Assembly: GCA_017626625.1 (NCBI GenBank)
Contig: JAGAIK010000515.1
Span: 1 to 7,862, forward strand
Direction: 5' to 3'
From: Roseburia sp.
GTDB taxonomy: Bacteria > Bacillota > Clostridia > Lachnospirales > Lachnospiraceae
Length of the DNA stretch: 7,862 nt
The notes under the pieces are model-generated. The model was not told where the DNA came from, did not search any database, and saw only the letters and a program-made list of their open reading frames with translations. Made by a program: the position numbers and the translations under genes. Of the stretch, positions 1 to 6,317 are shown in pieces. Numbering within the stretch: position 1 is the stretch's first letter; every line of letters begins with the position of its first letter.

Positions 1-690
1 ACCACGATACGGAGCATTCTGGGGTTGATAGGGATTGACCGTGGGGAGGTGGAGATTTTCGGGAAAACAGCAGGGAAAAACCACACGGAAATTTTGAGAA
101 ATATCGGTTACATGCCTTCGGAGGCGATGTTTTATCCTTCCATGAAGGTGGAAGAGGTGATTCGTTTTGCGGCGGCTCTGCGGGGATTAGACTGTAGAAA
201 AGAGGCGGAGATGCTCTGTGAAAGGTTAGCGGTAGACACGAAGAAGAAGATAGAAGAACTGTCCTTAGGAAACCGGAAGAAGGTCAGCATTGTGTGCGCC
301 ATGCAGCATAAGCCGGGGCTTTTCATCTTTGACGAGCCCACCAGCGGTTTAGACCCGTTGATGCAGGCAGAATTTTTTAAGCTGGTATTGGAATACAACA
401 GACAGGGGACTACCTGCTTTTTGTCCTCCCATGTGTTGTCGGAAATCAAAAAATACTGTCGCAATGCGGCGATTATCCGGGAGGGGACGTTAGTCCGCAC
501 CGATACGGTGGAAAATCTGACAAAAACCAGTGCAAAGCGGATTCATCTGGTAAAGGACGGCGAAGAGGAAAGCTTTGTATACCAGGGGAATCTCAATGAG
601 CTTTTCGCAGGTTTTGCAGGGCATAACATTGAGGATATCCTGATAGAAGAGCCGGAGCTGGATGAGATTTTTATGCACTATTATGAATAA
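1..690 (+). CDS. ABC transporter ATP-binding protein (5' truncated by window edge)
   Basis: This is the ATPase subunit of an ABC-2 type exporter, acting at the inner face of the membrane with the permease encoded next. The frame is open from base 1 and begins TTIRSILGLI, which is what normally follows the Walker A lysine, so the start and Walker A lie just outside the window. The TTG at 25 is therefore not a real start. In the 229-residue fragment the signature motif is LSLGN (87-91), a common variant of LSGGQ in this subfamily. Walker B and the D-loop are LFIFDEPTSGLD (107-118), and the switch histidine is H144 in SSH. The Q-loop region reads GYMPSE and lacks the usual glutamine. The C-terminal end (EPELDEIFMHYYE) is typical of these ATPases. 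The stop at 688 is 77 bases before the permease start, so the two are probably co-transcribed. The substrate cannot be told from sequence. Confidence 0.93.
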   Translation, partial: TTIRSILGLIGIDRGEVEIFGKTAGKNHTEILRNIGYMPSEAMFYPSMKVEEVIRFAAALRGLDCRKEAEMLCERLAVDTKKKIEELSLGNRKKVSIVCAMQHKPGLFIFDEPTSGLDPLMQAEFFKLVLEYNRQGTTCFLSSHVLSEIKKYCRNAAIIREGTLVRTDTVENLTKTSAKRIHLVKDGEEESFVYQGNLNELFAGFAGHNIEDILIEEPELDEIFMHYYE

Positions 691-767
691 AAAGGTCTGC
701 TGCGTGAAGAGAAATGCCGACAGGAAAAGCATGGAGCCGGCGGATGATGAGAAAGAGGGGAAATGGA

Positions 768-1556
768 ATGGTACTGTATTTTCATGAAATGAAAATGAAT
801 GTAAAAAGCCTTGTGATATGGACAATCTGTGTGGGAGGCTTGTGTTTAGGCTGTATTCTGCTGTACAGCAGTTTAGAGGAATCTCTGCAGGGAATGGCAG
901 AGGTATACTCGGATTTAGGTGCTATGTCGGCGGCGCTTGGCATGGATAAAATGAGCATTGCCACTTTGATGGGATTTTATGCCACGGAGGTGGCTATGAT
1001 GCACGGGCTGGGTGGAGCGATGTTTGCCGCCATTCTGGGCAGCGGGCTTTTGTCGAAGGAGGAGGCGGGGCATACCGCTGAATTTTTAAATACCTTTCCC
1101 ATCAGCAGAAACCGTATTTTTCTGGTAAAATATGGAGCGCTGGTTTCTAATATTTTTCTTTTTCATGTCATTTGCGTGGGCTGCTATTTTATCGGCTTTG
1201 CGGTGATGGGGGAGGAGATTTTATGGAGGGAAATGCTTCTGTTCCATGGCGTGCAGTTTCTTATGCTGTTAGAAATCGGGACAATCTGTTTTCTGCTGTC
1301 GTCATTTTCCAAAAGAATACAGATGGGAGCGGGGCTTGGCATTACCATTGTTCTGTTTGCGGCAGATATGATGTGCCGTATTCTTCCGGCGTTGGAAAAA
1401 GTAAAATATATCACCCCTTTTTACTATGCAAATGCGCCGGATATTTTTACTGCGGGAGAGGTGGAAATGAAACTGACGGGAATCGGAGGGGCGGTGATTT
1501 TCTTTGCACTTCTGGCAGCGGCGACCCACTATTGCAGGAAGGATATTGCCGCCTGA
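768..1556 (+). CDS. ABC-2 type transporter permease
   Basis: This is the membrane subunit pairing with the upstream ATPase. The chosen start is the ATG at 768, preceded by AGAGGGG (754-760) at 7 bases, giving 262 residues beginning MVLYFHEMKM. An in-frame ATG at 714 would add 18 polar residues (MPTGKAWSRR...) that do not look conserved and has no good ribosome binding site. Six hydrophobic segments are visible at about residues 15-33, 75-95, 122-146, 155-179, 185-206 and 237-253. Between the second and third lies KEEAGHTAEFLNTFPISR, the amphipathic element that ABC-2 permeases use to contact their ATPase. The length fits the ABC-2 permease group. Export of a small molecule, peptide or ion is plausible, but nothing in the sequence identifies the cargo. 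Confidence 0.88.
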   Translation: MVLYFHEMKMNVKSLVIWTICVGGLCLGCILLYSSLEESLQGMAEVYSDLGAMSAALGMDKMSIATLMGFYATEVAMMHGLGGAMFAAILGSGLLSKEEAGHTAEFLNTFPISRNRIFLVKYGALVSNIFLFHVICVGCYFIGFAVMGEEILWREMLLFHGVQFLMLLEIGTICFLLSSFSKRIQMGAGLGITIVLFAADMMCRILPALEKVKYITPFYYANAPDIFTAGEVEMKLTGIGGAVIFFALLAAATHYCRKDIAA

Positions 1557-1627
1557 AAAATTTTAAAATTTTTTGGCAAAAAATGAAAAATATTCACAAA
1601 AAATGCCTTTTTTATTTCCCAGTTTTG

Positions 1628-1636
1628 TGGTATGCT
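1628..1636 (+). promoter_or_regulatory. Extended -10 promoter for the chemoreceptor gene
   Basis: The sequence TGGTATGCT has the TG-n extension followed by a -10 hexamer matching TATAAT at four of six bases. It is 50 bases before the chemoreceptor ATG and predicts a transcript start near 1643 with a leader of about 43 bases. The -35 region 17 bases upstream is only a T run (1608-1613), so recognition would rely on the extended -10. A sigma-D/FliA style promoter was looked for and not convincingly found. Confidence 0.5.
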
Positions 1637-1685
1637 AAACATAAGTATGTAATGGCATTTACAGTAAGCCACAGGGGGTAGAAAC

Positions 1686-3827
1686 ATGACCAGAGAGGCG
1701 CAGAAAAATAAGAATTTAAAGGTACAAAAGCAGCCGAAGGCGGCAAAGGCAGTAAAGCAGAAGAAGCAGGGGAAAAAGAGCTCTATGCTTTTCGGCATCC
1801 GGACAAAGATATTTGCCTGTTTTGTCGTACCGATTCTGTTTTTGATTTTTGTAGGCTTCTTTTCCTATGAGAAAGCGGCGGATGGCATGAATTCCACATT
1901 CCGTGAATCCAGCCAGCAGACCATTCGTATGGCAAGCGATTATATTGACGTGAGCAATTCCTTTATTTCAGCGGAGGCGTTGAAGTATGCCTTTGATTCC
2001 GATTTGGGAAAATATCTGATGGGACTTTATGAGGTAGACCCGGTGGAGAGAAAAGCGGTAATCAGCAGTATCAGTTCCGATATGCGTGCTTCCCAGGTGG
2101 CGAATGAATTTATCAGCAACATTTTCATTGTAACGAAGGAAGACCTTCAGATGTTCAGTACCGTGGGGACGAATGATAAAAAGGGAATTTACACAGCTTA
2201 TGACGAGGAAATGATGGCGCTGTCAGCAGACGGGAAAAAAGCTCCCGAATGGATTGACACCCATACCGTATTGGATGAAACCTTCGGCTTAAAGAAGGAG
2301 GATTATATTCTGTCCTACCAGACCTCTCCCCAGACGGGAAAGGGATATGTGGTGATTGATATCAGTTCCTCCGCTATCCGGAATTTCTTAAGCGGGCTTG
2401 ACATGGGAGAAGGCAGTATCATGGGCTTTGTGACGGAAGGCGGAAGGGAGATTATCTGTGAAAATCTGCCGGAGGGTCAGGAAAGCGTATTAGAGGAAGG
2501 ACAGTCTGTATTCTTCGGACAGGATTTTTATCAGAATTTAGAGGAAGCCGAAGGCTTAAAGGAAGTGAAATTCCAGGGCGGCGATTATCTGTTCCTTTAC
2601 AGTAAAAGCGAGGAAACGGGAGCTGCTGTGTGTGCGTTAGTTCCCATGAAAGTAGTAACGGGACAGGCAGAATCCATTCGCCAGATTACATATGCAGTGG
2701 TGATTGTGGCAGTGATTGTGGCAGCACTTATCGGACTGATTATCACCACAGGCATCCAGAAGAATATGCAGCGCATTTCCGGCAAGTTAGAAGAAGTGGC
2801 AGAGGGTAATCTGACCACCCACGTAAAGGTGAAAGGCCGTGACGAGTTCAATAATCTGGCGGTTGTGGCAAATAACATGATTAGCAATAATAAAAAGCTG
2901 GTGCAGAAGGTAAGTGGCGCTACGGAGAATTTGGAGGCATCGGCGCAGGAAGTGAGACAGGCTTCCAATGTTATGCAGGATTATTCCGCAAATATTACCC
3001 AGGCGATTGACGAAATCAACGAGGGTATTGTAAGGCAGACAGAACATGCACAGGAGTGTGTGAGAAAGACGGATACGCTCTCCGAGGAAATCAGGGAAGT
3101 CAGCCGTATCGTTGAGAAGGTGGAAAAATTAGTCAGCGAAGCGGAAGTGATGATAGAGCAGGGAACTCAGATGGTGCGGGAGTTAGGCGACCGGGCTTCG
3201 GAGACCACGGAGATTACCATCAAGGTAGAGGACAGTATCGAAGAGCTGAGACGGGAATCTGAGATTATCAACGAGTTTGTGGAGACGATTACCGATATTT
3301 CCGAGCAGACCAACCTGTTATCCCTGAATGCTTCCATTGAGGCGGCGCGTGCCGGGGAGGCTGGAAAGGGCTTTGCAGTTGTTGCGGAGGAAATCCGTAA
3401 GTTGGCAGACCATTCCGCAGAGGCAGCGAGAGAAATCCAGAATAATGTGACCCATATCACAGACCAGACGGTTGTCAGTGTGGAGAATGCGAAGGAAGCC
3501 CGGGAGATGGTTACTTCCCAGACTGCGGCAGTGGAAGAAATTGTCAGTGTCTTTGAGGATATGAATCAGTGTATGCAGACCTTATTCGAGGGATTAAAAG
3601 AGATTGTCACCAGTACCGAACAGGCAGACAGAGAGCGTGAGGACGCTGTGCTGGCAGTTAAGAATATTTCCGATATTATTGAGGAAACGGCAGAGGGTGC
3701 TAAGATTGTTCAGGATGTGGCAGCGAAGCTGCGGCAGAATGTGGATAACATGAACAGTACCGCAGAGTCCTTAGGTACGAATATGAATGAATTGAAAACC
3801 GAGATTTCCGTATTTAAAACGGAATAG
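1686..3827 (+). CDS. Methyl-accepting chemotaxis protein (dCache-like sensor, HAMP, signalling hairpin)
   Basis: This is a membrane chemoreceptor that passes ligand signals to CheA/CheW. The ATG at 1686 follows AGGGGG (1673-1678) at 7 bases. The 713 residues are, in order: a Lys-rich cytoplasmic tail (1-41, 12 Lys), TM1 (about 42-60), an extracellular sensor of about 275 residues, TM2 (about 336-356), HAMP (357-405, including GRDEFNNLA), and a long coiled-coil signalling domain. The conserved hairpin tip starts at residue 540 ([19 protein letters not shown]). About 308 residues follow HAMP, with the tip near the middle, which suggests the 44-heptad class common in Firmicutes. The sensor's size and its [12 protein letters not shown] and [12 protein letters not shown] stretches suggest a double Cache fold, but I see no amino-acid-binding dCache signature, so the ligand is unknown. 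There is no C-terminal CheR-tethering pentapeptide. It stands alone between its own promoter and terminator, with no che or flagellar gene in view. Confidence 0.95.
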   Translation: MTREAQKNKNLKVQKQPKAAKAVKQKKQGKKSSMLFGIRTKIFACFVVPILFLIFVGFFSYEKAADGMNSTFRESSQQTIRMASDYIDVSNSFISAEALKYAFDSDLGKYLMGLYEVDPVERKAVISSISSDMRASQVANEFISNIFIVTKEDLQMFSTVGTNDKKGIYTAYDEEMMALSADGKKAPEWIDTHTVLDETFGLKKEDYILSYQTSPQTGKGYVVIDISSSAIRNFLSGLDMGEGSIMGFVTEGGREIICENLPEGQESVLEEGQSVFFGQDFYQNLEEAEGLKEVKFQGGDYLFLYSKSEETGAAVCALVPMKVVTGQAESIRQITYAVVIVAVIVAALIGLIITTGIQKNMQRISGKLEEVAEGNLTTHVKVKGRDEFNNLAVVANNMISNNKKLVQKVSGATENLEASAQEVRQASNVMQDYSANITQAIDEINEGIVRQTEHAQECVRKTDTLSEEIREVSRIVEKVEKLVSEAEVMIEQGTQMVRELGDRASETTEITIKVEDSIEELRRESEIINEFVETITDISEQTNLLSLNASIEAARAGEAGKGFAVVAEEIRKLADHSAEAAREIQNNVTHITDQTVVSVENAKEAREMVTSQTAAVEEIVSVFEDMNQCMQTLFEGLKEIVTSTEQADREREDAVLAVKNISDIIEETAEGAKIVQDVAAKLRQNVDNMNSTAESLGTNMNELKTEISVFKTE

Positions 3828-3836
3828 GAAGTACAT

Positions 3837-3870
3837 AAAAACAGCAGGCTGTGAGCGGCCTGCTGTTTTT
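3837..3870 (+). terminator. Rho-independent terminator after the chemoreceptor gene
   Basis: ACAGCAGGC (3841-3849) and GCCTGCTGT (3858-3866) form a perfect 9-bp stem with an 8-base loop. It is extended by AAAA (3837-3840) opposite TTTT (3867-3870) to 13 bp in total, and lies 9 bases after the chemoreceptor stop. The A tract on the left gives a T tract on the minus strand, so it could also stop transcription arriving from the minus-strand remnant beside it. Confidence 0.93.
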
Positions 3871-3871
3871 A

Positions 3872-3916
3872 TGCAATTAAAACTTTCCATGCCAGTTCAA
3901 AAGTAATGCAGAATTT
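3872..3916 (-). pseudogene. Scar of an HI0074-type HEPN/nucleotidyltransferase substrate-binding partner
   Basis: Read on the minus strand from 3916, in a frame different from the nucleotidyltransferase remnant, the bases give KFCITFELAWKVLIA. This closely matches the hallmark of the nucleotidyltransferase substrate-binding proteins (HI0074 family), usually written about as RFEFTFELAWKxLK. The match ends at the chemoreceptor terminator, so the remaining two thirds of that gene are gone, as is its first part. The order (nucleotidyltransferase, then partner) is that of the HI0073-HI0074 pair. The match is short and recognised by eye, but it sits directly after its expected genetic neighbour, which makes chance unlikely. 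Confidence 0.6.
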
Positions 3917-4095
3917 GGCGCTGGTTCCACTTCATCCCGCAGCAGTTCAAAATTGACTGCTCCCACAACGGCAATATCAATGTCACTGCGTTCCCGGTTG
4001 GTATTTTTGGCTCTGGAACCAAATAGATAGATTTCCCTACAGTTATATTTTTTGCCTGTTTCTATAATGCAATGTAAAATTTGTTCGATTGTCAT
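3877..4095 (-). pseudogene. Truncated MNT-type nucleotidyltransferase (remnant of a nucleotidyltransferase/HEPN pair)
   Basis: The 72-residue frame begins MTIEQILHCI and carries the polymerase-beta-like nucleotidyltransferase core: LFGSRAKNTNRERSDIDIAV, with the Gly-Ser at 26-27 and the metal-binding aspartates D38 and D40. Family members normally run to about 95-110 residues and continue after FELLRDEVE with a second half carrying the third acidic residue (typically an IDLV-like strand). Here, after residue 57, the frame reads PAPNSALLLNWHGKF and stops, so the second half is missing. The replacing sequence, read in another frame, resembles the family's partner protein (see the 3872-3916 entry), so an internal deletion is likely. 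GGAG lies 6 bases before the ATG, and an extended -10 promoter sits upstream, so it may still be expressed. A short intact MNT protein is the alternative, but the missing half argues against activity. Confidence 0.7.
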
Positions 4096-4123
4096 ACTGT
4101 TCTCCGATAATTTTTATATTGCC

Positions 4124-4132
4124 ATTATAGCA
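4124..4132 (-). promoter_or_regulatory. Minus-strand extended -10 promoter of the nucleotidyltransferase remnant
   Basis: On the minus strand the bases read TGCTATAAT: a perfect -10 hexamer (4129-4124) with the TG-n extension. It predicts a transcript start near 4117, about 22 bases before the remnant's ATG. The -35 at 17-base spacing (TTCTTT) is weak, as is usual for extended -10 promoters. It is divergent from the padR promoter about 55 bases away. Confidence 0.6.
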
Positions 4133-4175
4133 TGTGCTTTGTGAAAAAAGAAGTGTCAGAAAAGATACATTTATC

Positions 4176-4240
4176 ACAGAAGTACTTGACCTGTCGTAGT
4201 AATTATGATATAACTACTTTATCAGACGTAGTACTTCTGT
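4176..4240. repeat. Inverted repeats and CGTAGT half-sites around the padR promoter: probable PadR operator
   Basis: ACAGAAGTACT (4176-4186) and AGTACTTCTGT (4230-4240) are an 11-bp perfect inverted repeat whose arms sit 43 bases apart, flanking the promoter. Inside are three copies of a CGTAGT-type half-site: direct copies at 4195-4200 and 4227-4232 (32 bases apart, about three helical turns) and an inverted ACTAC at 4213-4217 overlapping the -10. The left arm touches the -35 and the right arm lies just after the expected transcript start. PadR repressors commonly bind inverted repeats in their own promoter, so autoregulation by the gene at 4312 is the natural reading. The protein-site pairing is inferred. 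Confidence 0.65.
4186..4214 (+). promoter_or_regulatory. Promoter of the padR-HAAS operon
   Basis: A -35 TTGACC (4186-4191), a 17-base spacer and a -10 TATAAC (4209-4214) each match consensus at five of six bases. A TG at 4206-4207 adds an extended -10. Transcription should begin near 4221, giving a leader of about 90 bases before the TTG start. The hexamers are interleaved with the inverted repeats described for 4176-4240, so a bound repressor would block polymerase directly. Confidence 0.75.
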
Positions 4241-4297
4241 TGGAGTAATTTTAAAAAGAGAACCTTGCTGTATAAGTGCGCACAGTATACAGAGAGA

Positions 4298-4303
4298 AAG
4301 GGG
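4298..4303 (+). promoter_or_regulatory. Ribosome binding site fixing a TTG start for padR
   Basis: AAGGGG ends 8 bases before the TTG at 4312, an ideal distance. The upstream in-frame GTG at 4276 has no comparable site, and the ATG at 4307 is in another frame. The resulting N-terminus, MIGSDVMRGYNDLMILSLL, is the usual way short PadR proteins begin. Confidence 0.75.
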
Positions 4304-4311
4304 ACGATGGA

Positions 4312-4635
4312 TTGATTGGCAGTGATGTCATGCGGGGTTACAATGATTTGATGATATTGTCTCTGCTGATGGAGCAGGATTCCTATGGGTATGAAATATC
4401 AAAACAAATCAGGCAAATTTGCAGTGATAAATATGTGATGAAGGAGACAACGCTCTATTCCGCATTTACCCGGTTAGAAAAGGCAGGTTATATTGAGGGC
4501 TATTTCGGGACGGAAACCAACGGCAAACAGAGAACATATTACAGGATTACGCCGGAGGGGAGCAGTTATTACCAGGAAAAATGCAGGGAGTGGCAGTTAG
4601 TAAAGGAAGTTGTGGAAAAATTTGTGAAAGAATAA
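4312..4635 (+). CDS. PadR family transcriptional regulator
   Basis: This is a DNA-binding repressor of 107 residues, the size of the short PadR-s1 group (winged helix plus one C-terminal dimerisation helix). Visible features are the opening helix GYNDLMILSLLMEQDSYGYE, the recognition helix region KETTLYSAFTRLEKAGYI, the wing GYFGTETNGKQRTYYRIT with the family's PEG turn, and the closing helix up to KEVVEKFVKE. The start is a TTG chosen for its ribosome binding site and family-like N-terminus; the ATG at 4330 is the next possibility. It leads an operon whose promoter carries inverted repeats, so it probably represses itself and the membrane gene 13 bases downstream. Many PadR proteins respond to small hydrophobic or phenolic compounds, but the inducer here is unknown. 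Confidence 0.9.
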   Translation: MIGSDVMRGYNDLMILSLLMEQDSYGYEISKQIRQICSDKYVMKETTLYSAFTRLEKAGYIEGYFGTETNGKQRTYYRITPEGSSYYQEKCREWQLVKEVVEKFVKE

Positions 4636-4648
4636 AGGAGAACTGGTT

Positions 4649-5632
4649 ATGGAAACGATTTTATCTTATTTGGACAATATGTTTTTAAGTCTGCCAAAGA
4701 CGCCGGAGACGGAGCGGGCGAAGGCAGAGCTTGCCGCCATGATGGAGGACAAATACAATGAGCTGCTCGCGGAGGGAAAACGGGAGAATGAAGCTGTGGG
4801 AATTGTGATTTCCGAGTTTGGCAATTTAGAGGAGCTGAAAGAGGAATTGGGATTAGAGGGTATCCATCAGACAGAAACTGCCGGAACACAGAGTACAAAG
4901 AGGTATATCCGCAGAGAGGAGGCGGAAGAGTATCTTTCTTTTGCCGGAAAAGCATATAAGTGGATTGCTTTAGGGGTTCTGCTTTGTATCTGGTGTCCGA
5001 TACCGCTTTTTGTTTTTGGAAATGTAGAGGGGATATCAGATGTATCCATGGTATTTCTCGGACTGATACCGTTGTTTGTAATGATTGCTGTAGCAGTGGG
5101 ATTATTTATCTATCATGGGATTAAGCTGGAGAAATATGAGTTTATGAAAAAAGAGCAGCTTAAGTTAGACGAAGGTTTTCTGAGGGAGTTAAGAGAACAG
5201 AAGGAGTCTGGAACCGGCAGATTTGCAGCGTCTATTATCATCGGAGTTTCGCTCTGCATCTTCGGTGTGGTGCAGTTTCTTGTATTTGGTGCTTTAGAGA
5301 GTGATGATGACTATGTATTGGGAATGTCCGCAGCAATTTTGCTGTTTCTGGTAGGGATTGCGGTGGTTTGCTTCATCATTGCAGGCGCAAGAAGAGAATG
5401 TCTGAATATACTTCTTGAGGAGGGAGATTATTCTGAGGGAAAGAAGAACAATGCGAAGTTGATTGACCGGATTGGCAGTGTATATTGGACAGCCGCGGTA
5501 GTTATTTATTTAGCCTGGAGCTTTGTTACCATGAACTGGGGCTTTACCTGGATTGTGTGGCCCATTGCAGGGGTACTCTTTGGGCTGGTTGCAGCAGTCT
5601 GTAATCTGATAAAAGGTGAGAATAAGGCATAA
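4649..5632 (+). CDS. HAAS/permease-prefix domain membrane protein, partner of PadR
   Basis: This is a 327-residue integral membrane protein. Its ATG has AAAGGAG (4634-4640) at 8 bases, overlapping the padR stop, so translation of the two is probably linked. Residues 1-70 form a helical cytoplasmic domain (METILSYLDNMFLSLPKTPE, then a segment ending SEFGNLEELKEELGL) of the kind called permease prefix domain 1 or HAAS (DUF1700-related), which is typically encoded right after a PadR gene. Six membrane segments follow at about 104-124, 132-156, 192-214, 222-246, 276-294 and 299-321, with charged loops at 157-190 and 247-275. There is no enzyme or transporter motif. In family terms the HAAS domain is thought to link membrane state to PadR control. 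Whether this protein senses, sequesters PadR or is only a PadR target cannot be told here. Confidence 0.83.
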   Translation: METILSYLDNMFLSLPKTPETERAKAELAAMMEDKYNELLAEGKRENEAVGIVISEFGNLEELKEELGLEGIHQTETAGTQSTKRYIRREEAEEYLSFAGKAYKWIALGVLLCIWCPIPLFVFGNVEGISDVSMVFLGLIPLFVMIAVAVGLFIYHGIKLEKYEFMKKEQLKLDEGFLRELREQKESGTGRFAASIIIGVSLCIFGVVQFLVFGALESDDDYVLGMSAAILLFLVGIAVVCFIIAGARRECLNILLEEGDYSEGKKNNAKLIDRIGSVYWTAAVVIYLAWSFVTMNWGFTWIVWPIAGVLFGLVAAVCNLIKGENKA

Positions 5633-5666
5633 AAAAGAGAGAAAAATAGTTTCTTGGAAAAAAATC

Positions 5667-5708
5667 AAAAAGATGGGAAATTGGTTGCAACAATTTCCCA
5701 TCTTTTTT
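5667..5708 (+). terminator. Strong hairpin terminator after the padR-HAAS operon
   Basis: AAAAAGATGGGAAATTG (5667-5683) pairs perfectly with CAATTTCCCATCTTTTT (5691-5707) across a 7-base loop, followed by one more T. The 17-bp stem includes a GATGGG/CCCATC core and a T tract. It lies 34 bases after the operon's stop and separates it from the sigma factor gene. Confidence 0.92.
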
Positions 5709-5712
5709 AGAC

Positions 5713-5718
5713 TATAAA
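5713..5718 (+). promoter_or_regulatory. Possible -10 element for the sigma factor gene
   Basis: TATAAA matches the housekeeping -10 at five of six bases and is the only good candidate between the terminator and the sigma gene. The 17-base spaced -35 (ACAATT) is poor and falls within the terminator's right arm. If used, transcription would begin near 5725, which leaves too short a leader for the ATG at 5734 and favours a later start. Confidence 0.28.
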
Positions 5719-5778
5719 TATGACAGGTAACTCATGAGATACATGTTGCAAGGAAATCATCCGGAAATGAGGAAAGTT

Positions 5779-6297
5779 ATGGAAAACTATTTACAGAAAG
5801 TAAAACTGGCAAAAAGGGGAGATGTAGATGCTTTTGCAGAGCTCTATGCAGAGGTTTATGAGAGCATGTACCGCTTTGCCCTTTATACCCTGCGCAATAC
5901 CAGCGATGCAGAGGATGCGGTGAGTGAAGCAGTTGCGGATGCCTTTGCCGCGATAAAAAAGCTGCGGGCAGAGGAAGCCTTTAAGGGATGGATTTTCCGC
6001 ATTTTATCCAATAAATGTAAGGATAAGCTGCGGGAATATACCAGGAAAAATGAAGAGTTAAAGGAAGAACTTCCGGAAAAGCAGCCGGAAACAGGCGTTG
6101 CGGAGCGGGTGCTGATACGGAGCAGTTTTTTTGAGTTGGCGGACGAGGAGCGTCTGATTATCAGTATGCACCAGTTTGCGGGCTACACCAGCCGGGAAAT
6201 TGCAGAGATTTTACATATGAATGAGAATACGGTCCGCTCGAAGGAAAGCAGGGGATTAAAAAAGCTGGCGAGAAAATTAGAGGATATGAAAAATTAA
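5779..6297 (+). CDS. Sigma-70 family RNA polymerase sigma factor, ECF type
   Basis: This alternative sigma factor directs RNA polymerase to a dedicated promoter set. The chosen ATG gives 172 residues beginning MENYLQKVKLAKRGD, with AGGA (5770-5773) 5 bases upstream. In-frame ATGs at 5734, 5743 and 5767 are possible but would add up to 15 residues outside the conserved domain. Region 2 is clear: AFAELYAEVYESMYRFALY (18-36), then DAEDAVSEAVADAF (43-56, region 2.2) and FKGWIFRILSNKCKDKL. Region 4 ends the protein with a helix-turn-helix at 135-161 (GYTSREIAEILHMNENTVRS and on). There is no region 1.1 or 3, as expected for ECF factors. The next gene starts 20 bases downstream and encodes a membrane protein with a cytoplasmic tail, suggesting that its partner is the regulator. 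Targets are unknown. Confidence 0.9.
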   Translation: MENYLQKVKLAKRGDVDAFAELYAEVYESMYRFALYTLRNTSDAEDAVSEAVADAFAAIKKLRAEEAFKGWIFRILSNKCKDKLREYTRKNEELKEELPEKQPETGVAERVLIRSSFFELADEERLIISMHQFAGYTSREIAEILHMNENTVRSKESRGLKKLARKLEDMKN

Positions 6298-6317
6298 GCA
6301 GGAAGGGAGGAACCGTT

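Noticed and set aside
25..690. TTG at 25 as the real start of the ATPase
   Set aside because: The upstream codons in frame (TTIRSILG) continue the expected post-Walker A helix, so the gene clearly starts before the window.
490..825. Minus-strand 111-codon frame across the ATPase end and the gap before the permease
   Set aside because: It is antisense to a well-supported gene, its composition is not protein-like, and no promoter or ribosome binding site is seen.
1557..1613. Terminator after the permease gene (GGCA...TGCC followed by a T run, and an A/T palindrome)
   Set aside because: The only GC-containing stem is 4 bp with a loop over 20 bases, and the other palindrome is A/T only. This is too weak to call.
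1636..1662. Sigma-D/FliA promoter for the chemoreceptor (TAAA at 1636, N15, GCCGATAT-like box)
   Set aside because: The box at 1655-1662 reads GCATTTAC and matches at only a few positions. The extended -10 is a better explanation.
1172..1681. A 169-codon plus-strand frame overlapping the permease gene
   Set aside because: It lies almost wholly inside the permease in another frame, has no domain-like composition or credible ribosome binding site, and continues into the AT-rich intergenic bases. It is a shadow frame.
1637..1685. Possible c-di-GMP (GEMM) riboswitch in the chemoreceptor leader, as seen ahead of some clostridial chemoreceptors
   Set aside because: The predicted leader is only about 43 bases and lacks the conserved GEMM core sequence, so it is too short and not matching.
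5686..5712. ECF-type autoregulated promoter (TGCAAC at 5686 as a -35) ahead of the sigma gene
   Set aside because: No CGT-type -10 occurs 16-17 bases downstream, and the bases are already explained by the loop and right arm of the terminator hairpin.
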